Source: Bradyrhizobium sp. (GTDB lineage: Bacteria > Pseudomonadota > Alphaproteobacteria > Rhizobiales > Xanthobacteraceae). From it: a stretch of 21,972 nucleotides of DNA. Position 1 is the first letter of the stretch, and the number at the start of each line of letters is the position of its first letter. The notes under the pieces were generated by a model. The model was not told the origin of the DNA, made no database searches, and saw only the letters and a program-made list of their open reading frames with translations. Shown piece by piece: positions 13,327-21,345 of the stretch. The DNA lies in assembly GCA_028290305.1 (NCBI GenBank), contig JAQGKC010000449.1:1-21972 (forward strand), read 5' to 3'. A program made the position numbers and the translations under genes.

Positions 13327-14187
13327 ATGACGCGAGTTTCCACGATGCCGCTGCTCCCCCATTCCGCTAATATTTCATGTCCGGTGAGCGCGACCGTGCT
13401 TGGTCGCGCAAACGAAAGCCGGTCATTCGATTGCGTTGAAGAAGCAGCGGTTGCCTTCCGCTACAACGGCTTTCCGCATGGCGTGATGATGGCGACGCCA
13501 GCCGATCTCGAGGATTTCGCGTTCGGCTTCTCTCTCGCCGAAGGTGTGATCGATGGAATCTCCGACATCGACGCAATTTCGATATCTGACGATGGGGACG
13601 GTATTGCTGTCGATGTCTCGCTTCGCGGCGCCAGCTTGCACCGCTATCTGGCGGGACGGCGCATTCGTCTGTTGCGCGGAAATACCAGTTGCGGCCTTTG
13701 CGGGGTAGAGGACCTCGAGGATGTGCGTCGACCGGCTGCGCGGGTGCGAGCGGTTCAGCCACCCAGCGTAAACGCGATCACCGCCGCTTTCGATCGTTTG
13801 CGCCAATGGCAGCCGTTGAGCCGATTGACCCGCGGCGCACACGCGGCGGCATGGGTCAGCTCCGATGGCGTGATCGTGACAGCGCGGGAAGACGTCGGAC
13901 GACATAACGCGCTCGATAAACTGGTGGGCGCTGGGCTGCGCGGCCGTTTCGGCAGGGCAGATGGTTTTTGCCTGATCACCAGCCGCTGCTCGTTCGAGAT
14001 GGTTCAGAAGGCGATCGCGGCGGGCTTTCCGGCCCTCGTCTCAGCCTCAGCGCCGACGGCGCTGGCGATCCGAACCGCGAAGGCGGCGGGCCTTACGCTC
14101 TGCGCGCTCTCGCGCGAGCGGGCGCCTTTGATATTCGCGCAGCGCGATCTTTCCGAGAGGTCATCATGGCAACCAAACGCAAGCTGA
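13327..14187 (+). CDS. fdhD: FdhD sulfurtransferase for molybdoenzyme maturation
   Basis: 286-aa cytosolic protein. FdhD moves sulfur from IscS to the molybdenum cofactor and inserts it into formate dehydrogenase-type enzymes. The CxxC motif is at 122-125 (NTSCGLCG). Other family blocks are FRYNGFPHGVMMATPADLED, AFGFSLAEGVI, TAREDVGRHNALDKLVG and ITSRCSFEMVQKA. The end overlaps the start of the molybdoenzyme gene by 22 nt, so the pair is translationally coupled and FdhD probably serves that enzyme. The start ATG at 13327 is not supported by a clear Shine-Dalgarno; an ATG at 13345 (MPLLPHSANI) is an alternative. It diverges from the caa3 operon. Confidence 0.92.
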   Translation: MTRVSTMPLLPHSANISCPVSATVLGRANESRSFDCVEEAAVAFRYNGFPHGVMMATPADLEDFAFGFSLAEGVIDGISDIDAISISDDGDGIAVDVSLRGASLHRYLAGRRIRLLRGNTSCGLCGVEDLEDVRRPAARVRAVQPPSVNAITAAFDRLRQWQPLSRLTRGAHAAAWVSSDGVIVTAREDVGRHNALDKLVGAGLRGRFGRADGFCLITSRCSFEMVQKAIAAGFPALVSASAPTALAIRTAKAAGLTLCALSRERAPLIFAQRDLSERSSWQPNAS

Positions 14188-16493
14188 GTGACGGACTCGA
14201 AGTCAGAGCCTACGATCACCCGTCCGGCGGCTGGGGATCGGTGCGCTCGCTGGCACGAAGCCTGACACGCGATCACGTGCCGTTTCGCGGTCCCCGTGTG
14301 CTGCTGAAGCAAAACAAGCCCGATGGCTTCATGTGCGTGAGCTGCGCCTGGGCCAAACCGGCGGATCCGCGGGTGTTCGAATTCTGCGAAAACGGCGCGA
14401 AAGCGACCACGTGGGAAATCACGCACAAGCGGGTCACGCCCGAGTTCTTCGCGGAACATACCGTGACCCAGCTCGAAGGCTGGGACGATCATCATCTGGA
14501 GGCCGCGGGACGGCTGACGCACCCGATGCGCTACGATGCCGCCACGGACAAGTATGTGCCCGTCGGCTGGGAAAGCGCCTTCAGGGAGATTGGCAATGAA
14601 CTCCGGGCGCTCGATCCCGACAGCGCCGTCTTCTACACGTCGGGACGCGCGTGCCTGGAAGCCGCCTTCATGTATGGTCTGTTTGCGCGCGCTTATGGCA
14701 ACAACAATCTGCCCGACAGCTCCAACATGTGCCACGAGACGACGTCGGTGGCGCTGCCGGAATCGATCGGCGTGCCGGTCGGCACCTGCACGCTCGACGA
14801 TTTCGCCAAGACCGATTGCATCTTCTTCTTCGGCCAGAATGTCGGCACCTCGAGCCCACGGATGCTGCATCAGCTGCAGGAGGCATCGAAGCGCGGCGTG
14901 CCGATCGTGACCTTCAATCCGCTGCGGGAACGCGGGCTTGTCGAATTTACCAATCCGCAATCTCCAAGCGAAATGTTGAGCGGCTCGTCGACCCGCATCA
15001 CCTCGCAATATCATCAGGTCAGGAGCGGCGGCGACACCGCGGCCATCATGGGAATTGCGAAAGCGCTGTTCGCTCTCGAGAAGAAGGCGGATGCGGCCGA
15101 AACGATCATAGATCGCGATTTCATTCGCGAGCACACCCACGGTTTCGAGGAATTCGCCGCGGCCGTCGATGCCTGCGCATGGCCTGACATCGAGCGACGT
15201 TCCGGGCTGACGCGGGGTGCGCTGGAAGCTGCGGCTTATGTTTACGCCCATGCCAAGTCGGTGATGTTCATCTACGGCATGGGTCTCACCCAACACGAGA
15301 AGGGCGCAGAGACCGTGCAGACCATGGTCAATCTCGCCTTGATGCGCGGCAATGTCGGCCGTCCGGGCGCCGGCATCTGCCCGGTGCGCGGTCATTCCAA
15401 CGTCCAGGGACAGCGCACGGTCGGCATTACCGAGAAGCCGGGGATGGTGCCGGCTGACAAGATCAAGACCTTGTTCGGCATCGATGTGCCCCAGAAGAAG
15501 GGCGTCAATATCGTGGAGGCCTGCGAGAAGATCATCGCGGGTTCGGTGCGGGCGGTAGTCATGCTCGGTGGTAATCTCGTTTCCTCCGTGCCGGATCACG
15601 GGCAGGTCCAGCCCGCCTGGCGCAAACTGCGGCTGACCGTCAACATCCTCACCAAGCTCAATCGAAGCGCGCTCGTGCACGGCGAGATTTCCTACATCCT
15701 GCCGTGCCTCGGACGGATCGAAATCGATGAGCAGGCGAGCGGCCGGCAGCCGGTTGCGATGGAGGATTCGACAGGCTGCATGCATGGATCCTGGGGGCAG
15801 GTGCAGCCGGCGAGTCCGCATCTCTTGTCCGAGCCGAAGATCATCGCAGAGCTCGCGAAAGCTGCTGCGCCGTCGAAATCGACCATCCCCTGGGATGATT
15901 GGGTCGCCGACTACAGCAAGGTCCGCGATGCCATCGCGGCGACCTATCCGGAGATCTTCCACGATTTCAATGCGCGGATGTGGAAGCCAGGCGGTTTCCA
16001 CCGGCCGCTCGCCGCGCGCGAGCGCAAATGGAAGACCAAGACAGGCAAGGCGAATTTCATCACGCCGAAATCGCTGGCGACCGACATCGACACCTCGCCG
16101 GAGGCCCGCGACATCGTCCAGCTCATCACGCTGCGAAGCAACGGTCAGTTCAACACCACCGTCTACAGCTATGACGACCGATTCCGCGGCATATATGGCT
16201 CAAGGCACGTCGTGCTGATGCATGCCAATGACATCGATCGTTTCGGATTGAAGGAGGGCAGCGTGGTGACGCTGTCAACGGCCGTCGATGACGGTGTCGA
16301 CCGCAAGGTCGAAGGACTGCGGGTGGTGCGTTACGACCTCCCCGAGGGCTGCATCGCCGGCTACTATCCGGAATGCAACCCGTTGCTCCCGCTCTGGCAT
16401 CACGAGGAGAAGAGCAAGACGCCGGCGGCGAAGTCGATCCCGGTGCGGGTGACGGCGGAACATCCGAGGATTGAGGCGACGGCGATCAGTTGA
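14166..16493 (+). CDS. YdeP-type (FdhF-like) molybdopterin oxidoreductase
   Basis: A 775-aa cytosolic enzyme of the YdeP branch of the formate dehydrogenase H-like family, with the bis-MGD cofactor fold. The N-terminal cysteines Cys57, Cys60 and Cys74 (CVSCAWAKPADP...FEFCENG) probably bind an iron-sulfur cluster. The SNMCHE motif puts Cys189 at the expected molybdenum-ligand position. Cofactor-binding blocks include FFFGQNVGTSSPRMLHQLQE, ALMRGNVGRPGAGICPVRGH and the C-terminal NGQFNTTVYSYDDRFRGIYG. There is no Tat signal. The ATG at 14166 has GAGAGG at 14155-14160; an in-frame extension back to 13968 lies wholly in fdhD and is not used. The natural substrate of YdeP proteins is uncertain; E. 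coli YdeP is linked to acid resistance. The gene converges on the DUF305 gene with an 8-nt overlap. Confidence 0.9.
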   Translation: MATKRKLSDGLEVRAYDHPSGGWGSVRSLARSLTRDHVPFRGPRVLLKQNKPDGFMCVSCAWAKPADPRVFEFCENGAKATTWEITHKRVTPEFFAEHTVTQLEGWDDHHLEAAGRLTHPMRYDAATDKYVPVGWESAFREIGNELRALDPDSAVFYTSGRACLEAAFMYGLFARAYGNNNLPDSSNMCHETTSVALPESIGVPVGTCTLDDFAKTDCIFFFGQNVGTSSPRMLHQLQEASKRGVPIVTFNPLRERGLVEFTNPQSPSEMLSGSSTRITSQYHQVRSGGDTAAIMGIAKALFALEKKADAAETIIDRDFIREHTHGFEEFAAAVDACAWPDIERRSGLTRGALEAAAYVYAHAKSVMFIYGMGLTQHEKGAETVQTMVNLALMRGNVGRPGAGICPVRGHSNVQGQRTVGITEKPGMVPADKIKTLFGIDVPQKKGVNIVEACEKIIAGSVRAVVMLGGNLVSSVPDHGQVQPAWRKLRLTVNILTKLNRSALVHGEISYILPCLGRIEIDEQASGRQPVAMEDSTGCMHGSWGQVQPASPHLLSEPKIIAELAKAAAPSKSTIPWDDWVADYSKVRDAIAATYPEIFHDFNARMWKPGGFHRPLAARERKWKTKTGKANFITPKSLATDIDTSPEARDIVQLITLRSNGQFNTTVYSYDDRFRGIYGSRHVVLMHANDIDRFGLKEGSVVTLSTAVDDGVDRKVEGLRVVRYDLPEGCIAGYYPECNPLLPLWHHEEKSKTPAAKSIPVRVTAEHPRIEATAIS

Positions 16494-17091
16494 CGTGGTC
16501 CGCAAACATGTTGCGCGTGGCTGTCGATACCGCATCGAGACCTTCAAGCCCATGCATCAGCGCGATCTCGCCTTGTTGCTCATGGCGGATGGCATGGGCC
16601 ATGATCCTCAGCCTCGGATCGCCGCGGCCATGCCATTCCTGATCGGCCATCCGTACCGCGCCGGCGTGATGGATTGTCATCAGTTGGACGAAGAGGCCGT
16701 CGAATTCGTCCGGCGGCGCTGACCGGGCTTGCTGCATTTGGGCCGGCGTGAGATAGCCGGGCATATCCGCGCGCTCTCGTGCGGTGCATTCCGGCATGGG
16801 AAGAACGAACCAGCTTCGCCACCATCCGTCAAAAATCCTGTTCTCGCCGGTCTGGCTTGCGGCCATCAGCCGCGCCAGGGCCTGAAGATGCGCATCGTGG
16901 GCGCGTTCCACGCCGAGCCGCGCGAGCTCGATTCCCTGCACGTGGTGCGTCGTCATGTGGCGGATATAGGTCTGGTCGGCGTCGCGATCGCGACCCGTCC
17001 ATGGCCACTCCCAGCCGAATCGGCCGGACAAGGCAATCACTGCAAGGATGCCGATGACGGCCAGGCCGCCGGCACCCCACGCCTTGGCCAT
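16486..17091 (-). CDS. DUF305-family membrane-anchored protein
   Basis: 201 aa: one N-terminal membrane segment (about 7-23, LAVIGILAVIALSGRFG) then a periplasmic four-helix DUF305 domain (ferritin-like). His-rich motifs are YIRHMTTHHVQGIELARLG (42-60) and LMTIHHAGAVRMADQEW later, the paired HH motifs expected of the family. DUF305 proteins are often found near copper and stress genes, and metal binding is presumed. The ATG at 17091 was chosen because the frame upstream of it lies in the shadow of the preceding membrane gene. The start overlaps that gene by 55 nt, a long overlap for coupled genes. It is the last gene of the stress-type operon. Confidence 0.85.
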   Translation of the reverse strand: MAKAWGAGGLAVIGILAVIALSGRFGWEWPWTGRDRDADQTYIRHMTTHHVQGIELARLGVERAHDAHLQALARLMAASQTGENRIFDGWWRSWFVLPMPECTARERADMPGYLTPAQMQQARSAPPDEFDGLFVQLMTIHHAGAVRMADQEWHGRGDPRLRIMAHAIRHEQQGEIALMHGLEGLDAVSTATRNMFADHVN

Positions 17092-17591
17092 GCGGACATC
17101 TCTTGTTGGGCGGCGTGACCAAGCGGCCACCGCAGCCACGCGAACAACGGATACATCGAGGCCGACGCCATATGTACCAGAAGCCCGATCCAATAGGGCT
17201 GTTGCAGCGTGAACAGCGGCTGCCAGAAGGGAACTAACGGCACCAGCAAGAACCATTCGGTGGCCGACGAAAACACAGCCCACGGAATGGCCAGAAGGAA
17301 AATCTGCAACGGCGAAAGCGCGGCCGTCCAGCGGCCGAACAGGCCGAAAAACACCACGGCCCAGGAAAAATCCGCCCATTGGTGAAACGCGATGCCGGCA
17401 AGCACCGCGGTCCACGAGGGTTCTACGCTCAGCGCCCCATCGCGGACCGGGATCGCCGCTACCGTCATCCAGTCGACGAAAGCATCTCGCCCCAGCCGCG
17501 CAGCAAACAGCTGGCTTGCGACGGTCGAAAAGCTGCTGCTGACAATCCCGAGTTGGGCGGCCGAGGCCCAGTTCGACTTCGGTTCGGTCAT
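17037..17591 (-). CDS. Hypothetical membrane protein
   Basis: 184 aa, with about four membrane segments, e.g. AVLAGIAFHQWADFSWAVVF, FLLAIPWAVFSSATEWFLLV and PYWIGLLVHMASASMYPLFA. I do not recognise a named family. The aromatic-rich helices with single His residues (FHQWADFSW, LVHMASASM) are notable. It sits 26 nt downstream of the CsbD-like gene and overlaps the DUF305 gene by 55 nt, so it is part of the same operon. It may act with DUF305 in the envelope; function unknown. Confidence 0.75.
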   Translation of the reverse strand: MTEPKSNWASAAQLGIVSSSFSTVASQLFAARLGRDAFVDWMTVAAIPVRDGALSVEPSWTAVLAGIAFHQWADFSWAVVFFGLFGRWTAALSPLQIFLLAIPWAVFSSATEWFLLVPLVPFWQPLFTLQQPYWIGLLVHMASASMYPLFAWLRWPLGHAAQQEMSAWPRRGVPAAWPSSASLQ

Positions 17592-17617
17592 GATCGCAGT
17601 GCCGGCCGGAGCAACAC

Positions 17618-17797
17618 TCAGGTCAACTGGTCGAGATTGCCGAGCGGCTTGAGCTTTCCAGCTTCCTCGTTTTCCTTGTCGCCCTGTTGCTCCTGCGTTT
17701 TGCCTTGGTCATGGAGCTTCTGGTCGCCGAGTATTTCGCCGGCCAGGCGCTTGGTCGTCCCTGCGAACTCGTTCTTGACATCTTTGGCCTTGGTCAT
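17618..17797 (-). CDS. CsbD-like general stress protein
   Basis: 59 aa, very hydrophilic, built of charged helices: MTKAKDVKNEFAGTTKRLAG then EILGDQKLHDQGKTQEQQGD. This is the CsbD pattern of small stress-induced proteins of unknown mechanism. The ATG at 17797 is correct rather than the one at 17806: AAAGGAG ends directly at the first ATG but 9 nt before the second. It follows the alcohol dehydrogenase gene by 14 nt. CsbD-like genes are typical members of general stress regulons, in agreement with the EcfG-type motif upstream of the operon. Confidence 0.85.
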   Translation of the reverse strand: MTKAKDVKNEFAGTTKRLAGEILGDQKLHDQGKTQEQQGDKENEEAGKLKPLGNLDQLT

Positions 17798-17811
17798 GGC
17801 TGCCATCTCCT

Positions 17812-18987
17812 TTACGCAAACGGCTTCATGACCACCTTGATGCAGCCGTCTTCCTTTGCCCGAAACGTTTTGTAGAGAGCCGGCCCCTCTTCGAGAGTGG
17901 CGCGATGCGAGATCACGAAGGAGGGATCGATGTCGCCCTTTTCGATCCGCTCCATCAGTTTCGGCATGTAATGCTGCACCGGCGTCTGCGCCATCCTGAA
18001 GGTGAGGCCGCGATTGATCGCGCTGCCCATCGGGATCTTGTCCAGGAAGCCGCCATAGACGCCTACGATCGACACCGTGCCGAAATTCCGGCAGCAGTGA
18101 ATGGCCTGCCGCAGCACATGCGGACTGTCGGTGCCGAGATAAGTCGCAGCCTTGATGCGGTCCACGACAGCATCGAATCCGGAACGGATGTCGGGTTCCG
18201 TACCGACCGCGTCGATGCAGGCATCCGCGCCTCGGCCGTGCGTCAAATCCTGGATGCGATCGTAGATTTCTTCCTTTTTGAAATCGAGGGTGATCGCGCC
18301 GGAGGCACTCGCGAGTGCCAACCGCACCGGCACGGTGTCGATCGCAATCACGCGCTCGGCGCCGAGAAGGAATGAGCTTCTGATCGCCATCTGCCCGACA
18401 GGACCGCAGCCCCAGATCGCGACCGTTTCGCCGCCCTTCAAGCCGCAGAACTCGGCGGCCATGTAGCCGGTCGGAAAAATATCGGACAGGAAAAGCACCT
18501 GCTCGTCGCTGAGACCATCAGGAACCTTGATCGGTCCGATATCCGCGTAGGGCACGCGCATGTATTCGGCCTGTCCGCCGGCGAAGCCGCCCAGCATATG
18601 CGAGTAGCCAAACAGGCCGGCCGGCGAATGTCCCCATAACTTTTCGGCTTGTTCGGCATTGGGGTTGGAACGCTCGCAGCCGGAATAGAAGCCTTGCTTG
18701 CAGAAGAAGCATTCACCGCAGGAGATCGTGAAGGGGACCACGACGCGGTCGCCGACCTTCAAGGCCTTGTTGTCAGCTCCAACTTCGACGACCTCGCCCA
18801 TGGTCTCGTGACCGAGCACGTCGCCTTTCTCCATCGTCGGCATGATGCCGTCGAACAGATGCAGGTCGGAACCGCAGATCGCGCACGCGGTGACCTTGAT
18901 GATCGCATCCCGGCCGTGCTGGATTTGGGGATCGGGCACCGTCTCGCAGCGGATGTCGCCTTTGCCGTGCCAGGTGAGCGCTTTCAT
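17812..18987 (-). CDS. Zinc-dependent alcohol/formaldehyde dehydrogenase-like protein
   Basis: 391-aa cytosolic NAD(P)-dependent medium-chain dehydrogenase. Catalytic zinc residues are Cys38 ([13 protein letters not shown]), His60 and Glu61 ([12 protein letters not shown]). The structural zinc ligands Cys90, Cys93, Cys96 and Cys104 ([15 protein letters not shown]) are all present. The nucleotide-binding glycines are in [14 protein letters not shown]. The sequence belongs with glutathione-independent formaldehyde dehydrogenase / threonine-dehydrogenase-like members; the exact substrate is not readable. The ATG at 18987 has GGAG 9 nt upstream; a GTG 15 nt earlier is in frame but would contain that site. 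It is the first gene of a four-gene operon with an EcfG-type motif at 19026-19049. Confidence 0.9.
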   Translation of the reverse strand: MKALTWHGKGDIRCETVPDPQIQHGRDAIIKVTACAICGSDLHLFDGIMPTMEKGDVLGHETMGEVVEVGADNKALKVGDRVVVPFTISCGECFFCKQGFYSGCERSNPNAEQAEKLWGHSPAGLFGYSHMLGGFAGGQAEYMRVPYADIGPIKVPDGLSDEQVLFLSDIFPTGYMAAEFCGLKGGETVAIWGCGPVGQMAIRSSFLLGAERVIAIDTVPVRLALASASGAITLDFKKEEIYDRIQDLTHGRGADACIDAVGTEPDIRSGFDAVVDRIKAATYLGTDSPHVLRQAIHCCRNFGTVSIVGVYGGFLDKIPMGSAINRGLTFRMAQTPVQHYMPKLMERIEKGDIDPSFVISHRATLEEGPALYKTFRAKEDGCIKVVMKPFA

Positions 18988-19025
18988 CGAATGGATCTCC
19001 ACGTGTTGCAGGATGCATTACAACT

Positions 19026-19049
19026 AACGTTGGGTTCGATAGTGGTTCC
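19026..19049 (-). promoter_or_regulatory. Near-consensus EcfG-type promoter of the dehydrogenase operon
   Basis: On the minus strand GGAAC (19049-19045) and CGTT (19029-19026) are separated by 15 nt, one less than the usual 16-17. The start of transcription would be near 19018, about 30 nt before the ATG at 18987. The CsbD gene in the operon supports general-stress control. Confidence 0.5.
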
Positions 19050-19078
19050 TATTCGGCGGTGAAACGCCGAATAGGAAC
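19045..19078. promoter_or_regulatory. Perfect 14-bp inverted repeat between divergent stress genes
   Basis: GTTCCTATTCGGCG (19045-19058) and CGCCGAATAGGAAC (19065-19078) are exact reverse complements around the 6-nt loop GTGAAA. Each arm ends outward in GGAAC, the EcfG -35 word. Toward the short-chain dehydrogenase the word is followed after 16 nt by CATT (19095-19098), one base off CGTT. The repeat therefore doubles the -35 box symmetrically and may also be an operator. Confidence 0.8.
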
Positions 19079-19131
19079 ATCCGGTTGTGCCGGTCATTGA
19101 CAGGCCAAGCACAAGACCAGGAGAACCACGC

Positions 19132-19923
19132 ATGCCCCTTTCTGAGACATTCGCCGTCGTCACCGGAGCATCGACGGGCATCGGCCTCGAGCTTGCCCGT
19201 TGCTGTATCCGCGAAGGATTTGATGTTCTGATCGCGGCCGATGAACTCGAAATTGAACGTGCCGCCGACGAGCTTCGGGCCGAGGGTGGCGGCGGAAAGA
19301 TTGAATCCGTGCGGGCGGATCTGTCCACGACTGAAGGCGTGGACAAGCTCTACAACGCAACGAACGGACGGCCCGTCGATCTCCTGATGGCCAATGCGGG
19401 CCGCGGCCTCGGCCGTGCTTTCCTCGACCAAGAATTCGACAGGGTCCGCAAGGTGATCGATACCAACATCACAGGCACGGTCTATTTGATCCACAAGGTC
19501 GGCAACGACATGCGGCGCCGCAATTCCGGGCGCATCCTGATCACCGGATCAATCGCCGGCTTCATGCCGGGAAGCTTCCAGGCGGTCTACAACGGCAGCA
19601 AGGCATTTCTGGATTCGTTCTCATTTGCGCTGCGGGAGGAGCTGCGCGACACTGAACTGACCGTCACCTGCCTGATGCCAGGCGCGACCGAGACGGAGTT
19701 TTTCAAGCGCGCCGACATGATGGACACCAAGGTGGGTACGGAAGAAAAGGATGACGCGGCGGAAGTCGCACGTGCCGGCTTCGATGCCATGATGCGCGGT
19801 GAGGGCGATATCGTCACCGGCATGAAAAACAAGATCCAGTCGTCGGTGGCGAATGTGACGCCGGCGGGTGTCCTTGCCAAGCAGCACCGGAAGATGGCGG
19901 AGCCGGGCACGGCGAAATCGTAA
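19132..19923 (+). CDS. Short-chain dehydrogenase/reductase
   Basis: 263-aa cytosolic NAD(P)(H)-dependent oxidoreductase with a Rossmann fold. Motifs: TGASTGIG (11-18) for the cofactor, NAG (88-90), Asn112 in DTNITG, and the catalytic Ser140, Tyr153 and Lys157 (ITGSIAG and YNGSK). The ATG at 19132 has AGGAGA at 19119-19124; an in-frame ATG at 19087 is upstream but lacks such a site. Substrate unknown. Divergent from the zinc dehydrogenase with the GGAAC-ended inverted repeat between them, so the two are likely co-induced. A terminator follows. Confidence 0.9.
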   Translation: MPLSETFAVVTGASTGIGLELARCCIREGFDVLIAADELEIERAADELRAEGGGGKIESVRADLSTTEGVDKLYNATNGRPVDLLMANAGRGLGRAFLDQEFDRVRKVIDTNITGTVYLIHKVGNDMRRRNSGRILITGSIAGFMPGSFQAVYNGSKAFLDSFSFALREELRDTELTVTCLMPGATETEFFKRADMMDTKVGTEEKDDAAEVARAGFDAMMRGEGDIVTGMKNKIQSSVANVTPAGVLAKQHRKMAEPGTAKS

Positions 19924-19934
19924 CGACGGTATGG

Positions 19935-19970
19935 GGAAAGGCCCGACCGGGGTCGGCCTTTCCTTCGTTT
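19935..19970. terminator. Terminator between convergent genes
   Basis: GGAAAGGCC (19935-19943) pairs with GGCCTTTCC (19955-19963); GACC/GGTC inside extends the stem with one bulged C. TTCGTTT follows on the plus strand. It lies between the short-chain dehydrogenase stop at 19923 and the oxalate decarboxylase stop at 19972, so it can serve both. Confidence 0.7.
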
Positions 19971-19971
19971 C

Positions 19972-21180
19972 CTATACCACCGGCTGCTTGTCCTTGCGCA
20001 GACCCTCGAGAACTGCGCGATCGATCTTCAAATGCGCCTCGACCAGCTCATGTGGCGTGAGCGCCATCCACTGCGCCAGCGAAACGTCGATGAAGCGTGG
20101 CGATTTGAACAACTCGAGGAAGCGCAGCGGCTCGTCGCCGACGTTCTCGATGAAATGGCTCATCGACACCGGCACGTAGCCGACATCGCCGGCCTGATAG
20201 TCGAACGTTCGAGCTCTTGCTTCGGCGGCGAACACCGTCATTCTTGCCTTGCCGGAGATGTAGTATTGCCATTCATCCGCGTTCGGATGCCAGTGCAGCT
20301 CCCGCATGTGGCCGGGATTGACTTCGACGAGGGCGGCGGCCACGTCGGTCGAAATCGGAAAATTGCGAGTGTCGGCAATACGCACGTTGCCGCCGGGCGA
20401 CTGTTTCGGTGGTTGGTCCATCAACCTGAAGACCATATCGAGCGGCACGGCGCCGAGTGGATCGCTGACCGCGTCCGCGTGCAGCAGCGGCGGCGGTGGG
20501 TCGGCCTGGAAGATGAAGAGCTCCTCTTTCGGAATGCGAGCGAGGGCCTTGACGTCCAGGCCGAGGTTTTTCGCCAGCACGCCCCGATCATTGTGAGCGA
20601 ACAGGTCTGATATCGCAAAGGTACTGTCCTCGGAGAATTCACCATCCGGAAAAGCGAGCAGAAACTCGCAGCCGTCGTCCGGCAGGCCCTGGATCGCGTG
20701 TGGAATTCCGGAGGGAAAATACCAGAGGTCGCCAGGACCGACGTCGGCAATGAAGTTATGGCCGTCATTGTCGACGGCGGTGATGCGTGCCTTGCCGGCC
20801 AGCATGAAGGCCCATTCGGCCTGCTTGTGCCAATGCAGCTCGCGCACGCCGCCGGACTTGAGACGCATGTTGACGCCAGCCATCGTGGCAGAGATCTGAA
20901 GCTCGCGCTTCGTCACCTCGCGGGACCAACCGCCTTCGCGCATCTTCACATGCGCGTCCGCAAACGAGAATTTCAGGTTCGGCAGCGAACCATGGTCGGT
21001 CGATGGCGGCCGCAGAATGTCGGGGTTCTGCTGCTCTCGTTCAGGGTTTCGCGGACCCATGATCGGCGCCCCTTTGTTGCCGATCACGGGCTCGTTGCTG
21101 CCTTGCTGGGCGGAAGCGGCTGCCGTCGCACCGAGGGCGGCTGCGGCGGCGAGAAGGGTTCGTCGACTTGGAAAATTCAT
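19972..21180 (-). CDS. oxdC: Exported bicupin oxalate decarboxylase
   Basis: 402 aa: a Tat-type signal ([20 protein letters not shown]), then two cupin domains, each with a manganese-type site. Domain 1 has His116, His118, Glu122 and His161 ([22 protein letters not shown]). Domain 2 has His296, His298, Glu303 and His342 ([23 protein letters not shown]). The domain 1 lid reads SEDST (183-187), close to the SENST lid of Bacillus subtilis OxdC whose Glu makes the enzyme a decarboxylase rather than an oxidase. It should convert oxalate to formate and CO2, here in the periplasm. The ATG at 21180 matches the signal peptide; a longer frame to 21249 crosses the promoter. An EcfG-type promoter lies upstream, and a tandem duplication covers the start. 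Confidence 0.9.
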   Translation of the reverse strand: MNFPSRRTLLAAAAALGATAAASAQQGSNEPVIGNKGAPIMGPRNPEREQQNPDILRPPSTDHGSLPNLKFSFADAHVKMREGGWSREVTKRELQISATMAGVNMRLKSGGVRELHWHKQAEWAFMLAGKARITAVDNDGHNFIADVGPGDLWYFPSGIPHAIQGLPDDGCEFLLAFPDGEFSEDSTFAISDLFAHNDRGVLAKNLGLDVKALARIPKEELFIFQADPPPPLLHADAVSDPLGAVPLDMVFRLMDQPPKQSPGGNVRIADTRNFPISTDVAAALVEVNPGHMRELHWHPNADEWQYYISGKARMTVFAAEARARTFDYQAGDVGYVPVSMSHFIENVGDEPLRFLELFKSPRFIDVSLAQWMALTPHELVEAHLKIDRAVLEGLRKDKQPVV

Positions 21181-21206
21181 GGCGGGCTCAAATTCATGGC
21201 GGGCTC
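21173..21206 (-). repeat. 17-bp perfect tandem duplication over the oxdC start codon
   Basis: AAATTCATGGCGGGCTC occurs at 21173-21189 and again at 21190-21206 with no mismatch. On the minus strand it duplicates the sequence GAGCCCGCCATGAATTT, i.e. the start codon and the spacer before it. Confidence 0.95.
21177..21197 (-). CDS. Possible 6-codon leader ORF of oxdC
   Basis: The extra start codon made by the duplication (ATG at 21197) is preceded by GAGGAG at 6 nt, the best ribosome site of the region. It reads MNLSPP and stops at a TGA that overlaps the oxdC ATG as ATGA. The oxdC ATG itself has only a weak site (TTTGAG). Translation of oxdC may therefore depend on reinitiation from this leader. 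There is no evidence that the peptide itself has a function. Confidence 0.35.
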   Translation of the reverse strand: MNLSPP

Positions 21207-21215
21207 CTCGGCGCG

Positions 21216-21240
21216 AACGCCGGCTCGCGCCCAAGGTTCC
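21216..21240 (-). promoter_or_regulatory. EcfG-type promoter of oxdC
   Basis: On the minus strand GGAAC (21240-21236), 16 nt, CGTT (21219-21216): an exact match to the general stress consensus. Transcription would begin near 21208, just ahead of the GAGGAG ribosome site at 21204-21209 and the duplicated start region, so the promoter is tightly packed against the gene. Confidence 0.7.
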
Positions 21241-21345
21241 TACGGTCACGAAAGCGTGCCCTCAGCTTTCGGCAAAATAGCAACCTCACGCTCTGAAGAA
21301 GGTTCTTCGCCTCACGAGAGTCCCGATCATCGAAGGAGCCATGCG

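Noticed and set aside
14004..16001. A 665-codon minus-strand frame opposite the molybdoenzyme gene
   Set aside because: Antisense shadow with Arg/His/Asp-rich, repetitive composition; the plus strand encodes a complete YdeP-type protein with family motifs.
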